38,108 bases of DNA from Parapedobacter soli (GTDB lineage: Bacteria; Bacteroidota; Bacteroidia; Sphingobacteriales; Sphingobacteriaceae), in assembly GCF_025460835.1 (NCBI RefSeq), contig NZ_JAMXAY010000045.1, positions 1-38,108 of the forward strand. Direction: 5' to 3'. The position numbers were made by a program, and so were the translations under genes. How positions within the stretch are numbered: the stretch's first letter is position 1; the number at the start of each line of letters is the position of its first letter. The notes beneath the pieces were generated by a model. The model did no database searches, was not told the origin of the DNA, and saw only the letters and a list, made by a program, of their open reading frames with translations. Of the stretch, positions 1 to 7,768 are shown in pieces.

Positions 1-74
1 ACTTCAAAAAAGAAATATTGGGCTTTTTAAGGGTTGACTAGTTAGTACTTAGTAGTTAGTGAATATGATGGGCT

Positions 75-728
75 TTACTCGGCCCATCGTGCAACGGCTT
101 TGATGGTCCTGATCGGCCGCCGCTTGCGGTAAACGCCTTCGCGGTCTGGGCCGGCACGGATTGGGTTTGCTGGGTGATCCTTGGCAATGGCTCCGCCGGT
201 TGGTGGGCCGGTATTGCCCTCTACCGTGATGCAGTATTTCCCGTCCCACCCATCCACAAACCCCACATGGGCAATGCGCCTGAGGTTGGTGTAGTAAATA
301 CCGAAGACATCTCCCACGCGGGGAACCGACTGGCCACCGTTCACAGGCCATGGGTCGCCCGCATGCCAGATGGTCCGGCTGGCTGGGAACAGCGCCGGGC
401 TCCATGCATTGCGCGGCGCGGCATATCCCGCTTGCCCATGGCACCAGCTCACAAAGGCAGCGCACCAGGCATAGCCCTCATCCAGTCCGCAGTAGCGGAG
501 GTACTCCCCCACCCGGCGGCCGTCGTTGTTGCCTGTGGCTTCCAGTATGCCGATCTCGGCGGTATAGGTTTCTTTTAGCCGTTTGCTGTGCGCACTTCGG
601 TCTTGGCTAAGGGCAAATGGCAAACCGCTACCCGCGAAAGGCAAACCTAAAAGACTGCCACCAAACAGCACACAAAGGCATACAGCAGCCCGAAGAAGAT
701 AACGAGGTAAAAGGTGATCTTTTGCCAT
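75..728 (-). CDS. CHAP-domain amidase / peptidoglycan hydrolase-like protein
   Basis: A 217-residue protein that probably cleaves peptidoglycan amide bonds. The ATG at 728 is preferred because the residues upstream in this frame are Arg/Ala-rich and are the shadow of the overlapping membrane gene. Residues about 10-35 form a hydrophobic signal or anchor. The CHAP/NlpC-type core follows, with catalytic Cys in YAWCAAFVSW (C89), His in RIAHVGF (H154) and an acidic or amide residue in VEGNTG (E170/N172). Its first 82 bp overlap the end of the membrane-protein gene on the same strand, which suggests translational coupling. The pair resembles a holin plus endolysin, or a secretion-associated lysin, from a mobile element. 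The domain call is firm; the biological role is inference. Confidence 0.8.
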   Translation of the reverse strand: MAKDHLLPRYLLRAAVCLCVLFGGSLLGLPFAGSGLPFALSQDRSAHSKRLKETYTAEIGILEATGNNDGRRVGEYLRYCGLDEGYAWCAAFVSWCHGQAGYAAPRNAWSPALFPASRTIWHAGDPWPVNGGQSVPRVGDVFGIYYTNLRRIAHVGFVDGWDGKYCITVEGNTGPPTGGAIAKDHPANPIRAGPDREGVYRKRRPIRTIKAVARWAE

Positions 729-1075
729 GGTGATAAGGATTTGAAATTGTGTGAAAAATGGTTCCGTTGGTAACCCCGCATCACGGGCCAGAGCAGCCCG
801 ATGAGCCAGCGCGATACGGCGAGGAAGGCAGCAAGCGCCACCACAGCCAGTAGCACGAGGCTCAGCGCGCCGACATCCACCACGGCGGCGGTGGGGTCCG
901 CCAGCCGCAGTACCGACCCTACCCGTGCGAACAGCAAGAACAGGCCCATCAGCACCACGGTCGTACCGAGCCAGCGCCAGATGGGCCACGCCCAGGGCGA
1001 TGACCAATGCAGGTTGTTGGGTAAGATGGTGGGGGGCTCCACCCCCATCCATCCGGCAATCGTCGTTGTTTTCAT
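647..1075 (-). CDS. Small multi-pass membrane protein (holin-like position)
   Basis: A 142-residue protein of no family I can name. I chose the ATG at 1075 (MKTTTIAG) over the one 45 bp upstream, because the upstream residues look non-coding and would run into the GGACA-motif region. Hydrophobic segments lie at about 33-52, 64-98 and 119-142, the last at the very C-terminus, so three or four membrane spans are likely. The gene overlaps the CHAP amidase start by 82 bp. A small membrane protein overlapping a peptidoglycan hydrolase suggests a holin-type or export role, but nothing in the protein proves it. Confidence 0.65.
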   Translation of the reverse strand: MKTTTIAGWMGVEPPTILPNNLHWSSPWAWPIWRWLGTTVVLMGLFLLFARVGSVLRLADPTAAVVDVGALSLVLLAVVALAAFLAVSRWLIGLLWPVMRGYQRNHFSHNFKSLSPWQKITFYLVIFFGLLYAFVCCLVAVF

Positions 1076-1112
1076 AACCGTACTCCTTTCGTTTTGGGCA
1101 AACGTAGGGTAC

Positions 1113-1217
1113 CGGGACACTACGGGAAGAAAAATGTCCGACGGTTGTCCACCGGTTGTCCGGCTAAAGCGGGTTTACGGGCGATAGGGGCAGGGGGGAA
1201 TGTCCGGCGGTGGACAT
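1113..1217. promoter_or_regulatory. Cluster of TGTCC/GGACA motifs on an 11-bp phase
   Basis: TGTCC occurs on the + strand at 1135-1139, 1146-1150, 1157-1161 and 1201-1205. The starts are 11, 11 and 44 bp apart, all multiples of 11. GGACA in the opposite orientation occurs at 1115-1119 and 1212-1216. The outer right pair forms an inverted repeat, ATGTCC (1200-1205) with GGACAT (1212-1217). The 12-mer ATGTCCGRCGGT appears at 1134 and 1200. The cluster lies between the HTH gene stop and the membrane-protein start, as expected of an operator or iteron array upstream of the membrane/CHAP pair. The binding protein is unknown; the adjacent HTH protein is a candidate. Confidence 0.5.
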
Positions 1218-1224
1218 CCGTTCG

Positions 1225-1569
1225 CTATCGTTTGAAGCCACCCTTGGGGAATCCATGCAGCTTCTCAAAAAGCGCTTCCAGGTCGGCTTTCGCATAGCGG
1301 ATATGGTTTTGCTCATCGTACGAAAATGGCAGCTTGCCACCTATCCGATACCGGTAGACCTGCTTTTCGCTCCGTTCCAGAAAATCGGCAGCAGCAGGCT
1401 GGCTGTAATACGTATGCTTTTCGGCTGTCTTGTCGCTTAGCTTAGGCACAGCCTGAGCTAATGGTACTTCATGTTGGCAATGTAAGCATCGGTTCGGCCT
1501 ATTGGCCAGCTGCCGCACTAGTTCTTCAATCCGCAGTGCACACTGCAAGAGTTGGTCATGCTTATTCAT
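1225..1569 (-). CDS. Excisionase/MerR-like helix-turn-helix protein
   Basis: A 114-residue protein. An N-terminal helical part (about 1-28) is followed by a lone CLHC pair (residues 28-31). A C-terminal winged-helix module (about 53-105) has the pattern YYSQPAAADFL...VYRYR..GKLPF...IRYAKADLEALF. This is the Bacteroidetes excisionase-like HTH_17 pattern, in which the tyrosine/arginine recognition helix is followed by a beta wing and a final helix. Proteins of this type usually accompany integrative elements. It lies just upstream of the GGACA cluster and the membrane/CHAP pair, so it may regulate them or act as a recombination directionality factor. The HTH call is good; the role is inferred. 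Confidence 0.75.
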   Translation of the reverse strand: MNKHDQLLQCALRIEELVRQLANRPNRCLHCQHEVPLAQAVPKLSDKTAEKHTYYSQPAAADFLERSEKQVYRYRIGGKLPFSYDEQNHIRYAKADLEALFEKLHGFPKGGFKR

Positions 1570-1803
1570 GGTAGCACGTTGTGTTTGTGGTAAAAATTGG
1601 TTTTATACAAGCTACTGTCAGCTGTTAACCCTCGGGCGGGTGGCTATCCAAGCGTTTCAGCATATTCAATAGGCATTGTTTGACACGTTTCTCGGCACCC
1701 GCATGGCACAAGCTGTACCCTTCTTAAGGCTATCGAAAGATAACTGCCGGTGTGCATGGGTACCCGCGCATGGACTAAGGTAGCGGAAAATCGTTGATTA
1801 CCG

Positions 1804-2370
1804 TTATGTCCTTATGCCCAGTGCCTTTTCCACCCGGTAACGATATTTATTACCAACGGGAAGCCGCCCTTTATCCGTGTCATTTTCCCATCTCTTATTC
1901 GCGCCTGGCGCCAATATCACCCACCAATGCTTCGCCTCATCGCCCAACCGGGGTCTGTAATCGCCGATTGCCGTCTTGCAAACCAGATATTGCCGTTGTA
2001 TACGGATAAATTCAGCCGGATCGAGTTGTATCTGTACATCCCTCAATAATTGCCGGACCAACAACTGCGAGCCATCGATAAAAAACAACCGACAGTTCTT
2101 TCCCTCCGAACGGGCATATACGAGATCATTCACTTGAATACCTTTGTAAGCGTCGGTATCGGAATTTCGATACTCCTCCATTGAGTTGGTCTCATCAGGT
2201 GCCAGCGACATAAATAGCATTGACTGGTATGCCTTGTTGCACGCAATGTTTTCCAATCGCTCAAGTTGCCTCCGTACCCTGTCGAATTCGGGCCTGCGTT
2301 TCACCAATTCGATGAGCACGTCCAATGCCGGGCACGCATCATCTACGATTACAATTTTTCTTTTTTTCAT
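1804..2370 (-). CDS. LytTR-domain transcriptional regulator with atypical N-terminus
   Basis: A 188-residue protein. Residues about 95-180 fit a LytTR DNA-binding domain: a strand set around IQVNDLVYARSEGKN, then the diagnostic stretch DPAEFIRIQRQYLVCK, then the closing strands. The first 12 residues (KRKIVIVDD) resemble the opening of a response-regulator receiver. However, no receiver of normal length follows: only about 80 mostly helical residues separate the start from LytTR, with no recognisable phospho-acceptor or conserved Lys. It is therefore probably not controlled by phosphorylation. No histidine kinase is adjacent. The LytTR call is fairly secure; the target is unknown. Confidence 0.72.
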   Translation of the reverse strand: MKKRKIVIVDDACPALDVLIELVKRRPEFDRVRRQLERLENIACNKAYQSMLFMSLAPDETNSMEEYRNSDTDAYKGIQVNDLVYARSEGKNCRLFFIDGSQLLVRQLLRDVQIQLDPAEFIRIQRQYLVCKTAIGDYRPRLGDEAKHWWVILAPGANKRWENDTDKGRLPVGNKYRYRVEKALGIRT

Positions 2371-2468
2371 GGTTTATTTATATGATCTGTTAACGGTTAA
2401 TACTGCTTCATACCATCCGTCACCGGTGTCGTGAGTTTCCAGCCGCGCGCGGTCACCGTACAGCAACC

Positions 2469-2803
2469 TCAGGCGTCTTCACCGCGTCGCCCACGTTGCA
2501 GTTCGCGTAAAATACCGGCAATCTCCCGATCACGCTTCAGTGCCATAGCATACGGGATATCCAGTATGTTGGTTTGCTCATGAAGGGCCATCTGCCCCAT
2601 AAGCCACCGGAGTTCCAGTTGATGTTTCTCTTCCAATAGTTTCCGTTTCCGGCGTTCGTCTTTGCGGATGCGATAAATCGCAGCCAGCAGCCCTGCTTCG
2701 ACCATCGAATGGAACCAGCGGGTACAGCTTCGGCCAGTTTATCGGCGATGCCTTGCATCACCTCGGTACGGTTAACCAATGCTAGCAATTGCGTAATTTC
2801 CAT
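2469..2803 (-). pseudogene. Small helical protein gene, possibly frameshifted
   Basis: Two overlapping leftward frames cover this stretch. One opens at ATG 2803 (MEITQLLALVNRTEV...) and reads sensibly to about 2703, where it passes into Cys/Trp-rich, unlikely sequence. The other opens at ATG 2705 and gives a highly charged helix (IRKDERRKRKLLEEKHQ) ending at 2469. Joining them near 2703-2708 gives one coherent protein of about 110 residues with two helical parts, which suggests a small indel or sequencing error. Two overlapping genes (2469-2705 and 2537-2803) are the alternative. I do not recognise the family. Confidence 0.35.
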
Positions 2804-3307
2804 TTTACGTAATCAGTTAATTATTAAACAAATTGCCGGGTTACAGGCCTGACGACCCAGCGTTTACGGTATAATCACACAACAAACATCTGTCACACGT
2901 TCCAATCGTCAAAGTGAAAAGAACCAAATTGCATTCTGGCGGAATAAATAGTACGAATAGCGGAATGAAAATCTGATGTTAAGTGACATGTACCAGTAAG
3001 AACACGCTATAAGCAGCATATTCCATTGAAATTGCCCCAGTGGTTCCATCGTATTTACCTCGCGGATTTTTATGATGGTCAACAGCCCAATCAACCCTTA
3101 TCGAGCGATTGCCGAAATGAAAAAGCCACCCTATACGGATGGCCATTATTCATTATCTATTTGAAAATAACAGGAAGTTCAGCAAAGATTCTTCGGTATG
3201 CCCAAGCCCGGTGTAAAACGACCGGCCACGCGAGGCCGCCTGGGTTGGCGGGTGACCGGCGAAATATGCTCCACTAACCTGCTACGAAGCCTGACTTAGT
3301 GATTACC
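2804..3307. other. Intergenic stretch with no supported gene
   Basis: About 500 bp between the small helical gene and the sugar porter. Only short open frames occur here: a 61-codon leftward one at 2909-3094 and an 83-codon rightward one at 3026-3277. Neither shows a recognisable domain, a convincing start or normal composition. Base composition turns AT-rich compared with 75-1230. It may be the edge of the accessory segment, but I see no integrase, attachment-site repeat or tRNA. Confidence 0.5.
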
Positions 3308-4633
3308 TTATTTAATGCCGAGCTCCTGCTGTATTTGTTCCAGGCTCTTGCCTTTTGTCTCGGGCATTACGCGCCAGATGAACAAAAAGGACAGCAGCAT
3401 CATCACGGCATAAAACACAAACGCATAGAAACCTCCCAGTGGACTGCCCTCGACGATGATCGGAAACAACCAGGATATGACCGCCGCCATAACCCAGTGT
3501 GTGGAACTGCCTAGCGAACTTCCCTGCGAACGCACCCTATTCGGAAAAATCTCGGCGATGAATACCCAAATCACCGCTCCTTGCGAAAAGGCGAAGAAAG
3601 CGATGAAGCCGACCAAATATACCAGGACATACGGATTGGCCACATCCGGCCGACTAAAAGCAACCGCCGTAAGCACCAAAAATACCACCATGCCCAAAGC
3701 GCCGATAAGCAACAAGCGCTTGCGGCCGAATCGGTCGATCACCGACATGGCCAGGATGGTGAAAAGGAAATTCGCCAGCCCGATGTACACCGATTGCTGA
3801 AATGCATCCGCACGTTCAAAACCAGCCATTTCAAAAATACGGGGTGCATAATATAAAATCGCATTGATGCCCGACAGTTGATTGAACATGGCCAATAACA
3901 TTGCATAAGCAATCGGTTTGTTGTACTTCCCATTGAAGAGGCTTTCCGTCTTTGCGCCCGCATCGCTAGCCGCAGCTACATCGTTGGCCTTCCGCTCCGC
4001 ATCGGGTTCTCCCAACCGCAAAAACACGTGCGCGGCTTCAACCACCCGGCCTTTGCTGGCCAACCAACGGGGGCTTTCGGGAATCAACCAAAGCAAACCG
4101 TAAAACACCACTGCCGGCACTGCCATGATGCCCAGCATATACCGCCACGATTCCTCGCCGCCCACTCCAGATAGCAAGTAGTTGGTGAGGTAAGCAACAA
4201 GGATCCCCGCTACGATATTCAGCTGGAACATCCCGGCCAGGCGACCGCGCGCAGATGCCGGTGAAATTTCCGAAATATACATGGGGCCTGCCACTGAAGA
4301 TGCGCCCACGGCGATCCCTCCCAAAAAGCGGAAAAAAACAAAGCCCTCCCATAGGGTCGTTACGGCACAACCGACCGCCGAAAGGAAATAGAAAACGGCT
4401 ATGGCAAAAAGTACTTTCCGGCGACCATATCGTTGTGCGGGCCTACCGATTACCAGCGCCCCTAACACCGTCCCAATGAGACTGGACGCCACCGTGAACC
4501 CCAGCCAGAACGAATCCAGCGACCAAAGCTGTTGTATGGTCTGCTCGGCCCCCGAAATCACGGAAACCTCGAAACCGAAGAGGAAACCTCCCAATGCCGC
4601 GATGAGCGCAATACGTATAGGATAATTATTCAT
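3308..4633 (-). CDS. Sugar porter family MFS transporter
   Basis: A 441-residue, 12-span inner-membrane symporter of the sugar porter family (XylE/GalP/GLUT type). The family marks are all present: RYGRRK after span 2 (68-73), PESPRW at the end of span 6 (185-190), NQLSGIN in span 7 (251-257, where many relatives have QQLSGIN), DRFGRKR after span 8, and PETKG near the C-terminus (424-428). Length is typical. It probably imports a monosaccharide with H+; the substrate cannot be told from sequence. It lies alone, with the GH95 remnant just upstream on the same strand, so it may once have belonged to a sugar-use cluster. Confidence 0.93.
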   Translation of the reverse strand: MNNYPIRIALIAALGGFLFGFEVSVISGAEQTIQQLWSLDSFWLGFTVASSLIGTVLGALVIGRPAQRYGRRKVLFAIAVFYFLSAVGCAVTTLWEGFVFFRFLGGIAVGASSVAGPMYISEISPASARGRLAGMFQLNIVAGILVAYLTNYLLSGVGGEESWRYMLGIMAVPAVVFYGLLWLIPESPRWLASKGRVVEAAHVFLRLGEPDAERKANDVAAASDAGAKTESLFNGKYNKPIAYAMLLAMFNQLSGINAILYYAPRIFEMAGFERADAFQQSVYIGLANFLFTILAMSVIDRFGRKRLLLIGALGMVVFLVLTAVAFSRPDVANPYVLVYLVGFIAFFAFSQGAVIWVFIAEIFPNRVRSQGSSLGSSTHWVMAAVISWLFPIIVEGSPLGGFYAFVFYAVMMLLSFLFIWRVMPETKGKSLEQIQQELGIK

Positions 4634-4682
4634 AACCTAAGCTGTCTAGCAATATTGTGATGTGTATCAAACACCGGCTTTT

Positions 4683-4919
4683 CTACTGCGTTTCACCGCC
4701 AAGCTCCCATCCAGCTGCAAGGCCTCGCCCTTTTTCTGACACAATACGTGCTCCCGTGAGCCTTCCGCCTTTCCATGAAAGGTCGATGACAAATCCACCC
4801 CGGGCACGCAGTCCGTTGACCGATCCTTCCGCAAAAGCCGTAGGCAGCGAAGGTAGTAAACGTATTTCAAACTCATTGTCGTTTAGTGGAACATGGCTTT
4901 GAAAAGTCTTTCTTTCCAC
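4683..4919 (-). pseudogene. C-terminal remnant of a GH95-type alpha-L-fucosidase
   Basis: A 78-codon leftward frame whose body (from about FQSH onward) matches, from memory, the C-terminal end of glycoside hydrolase family 95 enzymes. The typical order QSH...LLPSLP.AF..GSV.GLRARGGF..DLSWK.G.L.GARI is all here. Intact GH95 enzymes are roughly 750-850 residues, so only about the last tenth remains, and no catalytic domain lies upstream. The first few codons (MERKT) probably come from the junction, so this is unlikely to be a functional protein. It suggests deletion of a fucoside-degrading gene next to the sugar porter and the oxidoreductase. Confidence 0.65.
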
Positions 4920-5132
4920 TGCGATTGCTTATTTAAGTTTATAATATCGCTATCACTCAGACAACGTGTTTAATTGTAAAGATAAGATGACTTATTAAAA
5001 TAATCACCTCCACATCGATACCGAGACGGCCCCGTAGCTGGTTGACACCATCGAGTCGGGTAAAAATCGCGTCACCGATTGATAGGTATCCGGAAATGAA
5101 ACCATCGGAGTGCAGGCGAAAAAAATAATCTG

Positions 5133-5140
5133 TACTTTTG
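5133..5140 (+). promoter_or_regulatory. Bacteroidetes -7 element TACTTTTG before the YczE-family gene
   Basis: An exact match to TAnnTTTG only 7 bp before the ATG at 5148. In Bacteroidetes, transcription begins about 6-7 bases after this element, so the mRNA would have almost no leader. A good -33 TTG at the usual distance is not seen. Confidence 0.5.
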
Positions 5141-5147
5141 CCCACCT

Positions 5148-5819
5148 ATGCAAACCCTTCTCGGAAACGACAGCCTGCGCAATTGGCTGATTCGCTACAG
5201 CTTTTATTTTTCAGGGTTGGTGTGTTTCGCACTGGGCGTCGCCATCACCGTAAAGATGCAGCACCTGGGCCTCCATCCCTGGGACGTGCTGAGCATTGCA
5301 CTTTTTGACCGTTTCGGATTCTCTATCGGCACCTGGACAGTCATCATCGGCTTTATACTGATTATAATCTCCTTAGTTGTCAGTCGGAAGTATGTCAATA
5401 TCGGCACTTTTCTGAACGCCCTCCTCATCGGACCGATCATGGATTTCTTCCTTTGGCTGGATATCCTACCCGCTCCCAGCCATACCTGGATGGACTACCT
5501 GTGGTTGTTGGCGGGTATCGTCACCGTGGGTACCGGAGGTGGTCTGTATGTGTCGGGCGGCATCGGTGCGGGGCCGCGCGACGGCTTTATGCTTTCCATG
5601 TCGGAACGGACCGGCCTTTCTGTCAGCAAAGCACGCATAGCGGTGGAATGTGCTGTGCTACTCATCGGTTACCTGCTCGGTGGGCCCGTATTCCTCATCA
5701 CCTTTCTTTACACGTTCATCATGAGCCCTATTTTCCAGCTTTCGCTGAAGGTCTTTACTAGACTTAAGAACGAGCTGTGCGCCCCGCTTCCGGAGGGTTA
5801 TGAAAACATCAGATCGTGA
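5148..5819 (+). CDS. YczE/YyaS/YitT-family membrane protein
   Basis: A 223-residue integral membrane protein with about five hydrophobic spans (roughly 14-35, 60-78, 85-103, 116-138 and 167-195). It carries the family signature around a glycine-rich loop, GGGLYVSGGIGAGPRDGFML, and an early HPWDVLSIAL segment. This matches YczE-type proteins (DUF6198-like), a family of unknown biochemical role; the Bacillus member affects surfactin production. The start at 5148 is the first ATG after an excellent -7 promoter element. It is convergent with the oxidoreductase at 5831-7234, with an 11-bp gap. The family call is confident; the function is unknown. Confidence 0.82.
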   Translation: MQTLLGNDSLRNWLIRYSFYFSGLVCFALGVAITVKMQHLGLHPWDVLSIALFDRFGFSIGTWTVIIGFILIIISLVVSRKYVNIGTFLNALLIGPIMDFFLWLDILPAPSHTWMDYLWLLAGIVTVGTGGGLYVSGGIGAGPRDGFMLSMSERTGLSVSKARIAVECAVLLIGYLLGGPVFLITFLYTFIMSPIFQLSLKVFTRLKNELCAPLPEGYENIRS

Positions 5820-5830
5820 TTACCCGCTAC

Positions 5831-7234
5831 TCATGAGCCTCGTTTAGCCAAAGGTACCAGGTCTGTTAACGACGCTATTTTTATCGGTGCTTTGGATGCA
5901 ATGCTCTTCACCGCAGCGATCCCGATTAAGATAGACATCACGCCATCACGCACCCCAGCAGTATGACCATAAGGATCGGGGGCAGACGTATCTTTAAACA
6001 GTCTTTCATGAAGGCGCCTGTCGCCCCCTCCATGCCCGCTCCGTTCACTGGCTACCTGTATCATTTTATAGTCCTCCCAATTTTTATACAGTATCAGCGG
6101 CTCATGGATTATGTTATCTTGCCCGATTTGGCTCATCTCCGCGGCATGCAAGCTCTCCTGATCCAGGTCTTCATTTTTCATCCAAGGGATATCCAACCAG
6201 GCCTCTATCCGACCCTTCTGCCCATTGAACGCAATACGCCAGCCTTCAAAAGGAGAGTATGTAGTTAACGAATAATTAACCACCGCATTGTTGGCATATT
6301 TTATCTGTGCAGACATCTTATCATAGATATCTATTTCAGGCCGGTATACACAGCCATCACGGATATAGCCATCGTGATCTTCATTGGCCACATATAGTTT
6401 CATGGAATGTGCGTCTTTGGTAATATCCCAATAGTAGCTACAGTCAGCTTTATGGGCGCAACTGCGACAACTTTTCCCACGGAAGGGCCCGCTGCTACCG
6501 TAATGTTCCAGTGCACCGTAAGCAAATACTTCCTCGGGTTCAGCATCCAGCCACCAATTCAGCAAATCGAAATGATGGGTGGCTTTATGTACCCAAAGCG
6601 ATCCGCCACTATTCATTAACCCATGCCAACGCCGGAAATAAGAAGCACCGTGGTGTATATTCAGGTACCAGTTGAAATCCACCGACGTGATTTCGCCGAT
6701 CTCATTATTTTGAAGCAGTTCCTTGATCTTCGTCATGTAAGGGCTCCATCGGTAGTTGAATCCTACAATCAACTTCTTTCCCGACTCGCGCTCAGCATCC
6801 AGGATTGCCTGGGCCTTCACTTCGTCGGTAGTCAATGGTTTTTCAGTAAGCACATCACAGCCGGCTGCAAGTCCTTTTATGATAAACTCGTGGTGGGTTG
6901 AATCTTTCGTGCATACAATGATCAGATCGGGCTTCGTCCGTTGGACCATCTCATCGAAATCGACGAACACCGGGCAATTCACCTTCATATACTCCTTTGC
7001 ATATTTCAGTCTGCCAGGGTTGATATCGCTCAATCCTACAAACTCCAGCAAATCGGGGTAGTCTTCCACCAATCGTCGGCCCCAAAATGAGATTCCACGC
7101 ACTCCGGTGCCGACCAGCGTTATTCTCAACTTACGCCCCACACCAAAGGCGTTGGTGGGCAAAGGAACCGCACTACCCGCTGCCAGCATACCAACGGCCA
7201 TAAGAAACGAACGTCTAGAAAAATTCATTGTCAT
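5831..7234 (-). CDS. Tat-exported Gfo/Idh/MocA family oxidoreductase
   Basis: A 467-residue NAD(P)-dependent sugar or inositol-type oxidoreductase. A twin-arginine signal (SRRSFL, residues 6-11, then a hydrophobic stretch to about 22) predicts export in folded form with cofactor. The Rossmann motif VGTGVRG is at 41-47 and the family motif EKPLT at 131-135. The C-terminal half has a Cys cluster (CRSCAHKADC) seen in some exported members. The first codons allow a start at 7234 or at the second Met at 7228. The substrate is unknown; exported relatives often act on glycosides or oligosaccharides. Nearby are a sugar porter and a GH95 remnant, which fits carbohydrate breakdown. Confidence 0.9.
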   Translation of the reverse strand: MTMNFSRRSFLMAVGMLAAGSAVPLPTNAFGVGRKLRITLVGTGVRGISFWGRRLVEDYPDLLEFVGLSDINPGRLKYAKEYMKVNCPVFVDFDEMVQRTKPDLIIVCTKDSTHHEFIIKGLAAGCDVLTEKPLTTDEVKAQAILDAERESGKKLIVGFNYRWSPYMTKIKELLQNNEIGEITSVDFNWYLNIHHGASYFRRWHGLMNSGGSLWVHKATHHFDLLNWWLDAEPEEVFAYGALEHYGSSGPFRGKSCRSCAHKADCSYYWDITKDAHSMKLYVANEDHDGYIRDGCVYRPEIDIYDKMSAQIKYANNAVVNYSLTTYSPFEGWRIAFNGQKGRIEAWLDIPWMKNEDLDQESLHAAEMSQIGQDNIIHEPLILYKNWEDYKMIQVASERSGHGGGDRRLHERLFKDTSAPDPYGHTAGVRDGVMSILIGIAAVKSIASKAPIKIASLTDLVPLAKRGS

Positions 7235-7304
7235 AGTTGTTTAGTTATTCTGTATAATAGTTGCTATTTATCCCATAGAATCTTCGTCAAATGACAGGAG
7301 CTGC

Positions 7305-7500
7305 CTATCTCCAACAATGATAAGGCAAATCGACATTAGCGCACAACTTTTCCGCTGTTAAATCATCGCAATCGATACCGGAAGCATTTGCACGGCGAGC
7401 TATCTTCTCCTGCATAAGCGGGCTCACCTTAAACCCCTTCCGCACCCGTACTGTACGGATGCACGTTGGTTATCTCGATATCCCCGAATTGGGTGAGCGT
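7305..7500 (-). pseudogene. Degraded C-terminal gene remnant, family not recognised
   Basis: Read leftward by hand, two short frames join into a plausible protein tail. From 7500, TLTQFGDIEITNVHPYSTGAEGV meets an in-frame TAA within GTTTAAGGTG. Removing one T restores KVSPLMQEKIARRANASG and the frame continues to ...DLPYHCWR and a TAG at 7305-7307. No start is present and a stop lies just upstream at about 7501-7503. This looks like a decayed gene end broken by at least one 1-base insertion. I cannot name the family. Confidence 0.35.
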
Positions 7501-7645
7501 TTATTCACTTTTATCTGTTCTCAGCGGTGTTCATGAGCTTGCTGCGCTGCGGTTTTTTTCCTCTCGTGTCATAGTTACTCTGGTTATGCATATGTAGAAT
7601 GAATGCTCTCATGAATCACAGCAAAAAAAAGCTAAACGCGACAAT

Positions 7646-7661
7646 TTGGAATGCACTCCAA
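7646..7661. promoter_or_regulatory. Inverted repeat TTGGA-N6-TCCAA, candidate operator of aldB
   Basis: TTGGA (7646-7650) and TCCAA (7657-7661) form a 5+5 inverted repeat, with partial symmetry extending to flanking AAT/ATT bases. A related pair, TTGGA (7744-7748) and TCCA (7752-7755), lies closer to the gene. Repeated half-sites upstream of a single regulated gene are typical of operators. The cognate regulator is not known. Confidence 0.4.
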
Positions 7662-7768
7662 TTTATAAAACGACTGTCATTTTCCCGTAGTAGGAGAACA
7701 TAAAAGCCCGTATAACGTTGATTAATAAAATATTATTATTAAATTGGAAAATCCAGACAGCAAATGGT

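Noticed and set aside
38-60. TAGT-rich repeat at the left edge as a CRISPR or transposon end
   Set aside because: Only a few imperfect 5-base words, no spacers, no terminal inverted repeat, no transposase.
49-1297. Several rightward and leftward open frames across the CHAP and membrane genes (49-465, 174-578, 350-610, 801-1187, 1094-1297)
   Set aside because: They overlap the two supported genes in other frames, show Pro/Arg-rich or Cys-rich composition and no domain; they are shadows of GC-rich coding DNA.
2909-3277. Short frames 2909-3094 (-) and 3026-3277 (+)
   Set aside because: No motif, unlikely composition, and they overlap each other; no evidence of coding.
4957-5145. 62-codon leftward frame upstream of the YczE gene
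   Set aside because: No recognisable domain, and it runs through the -7 promoter element of the opposite gene. A remnant is possible but unsupported.
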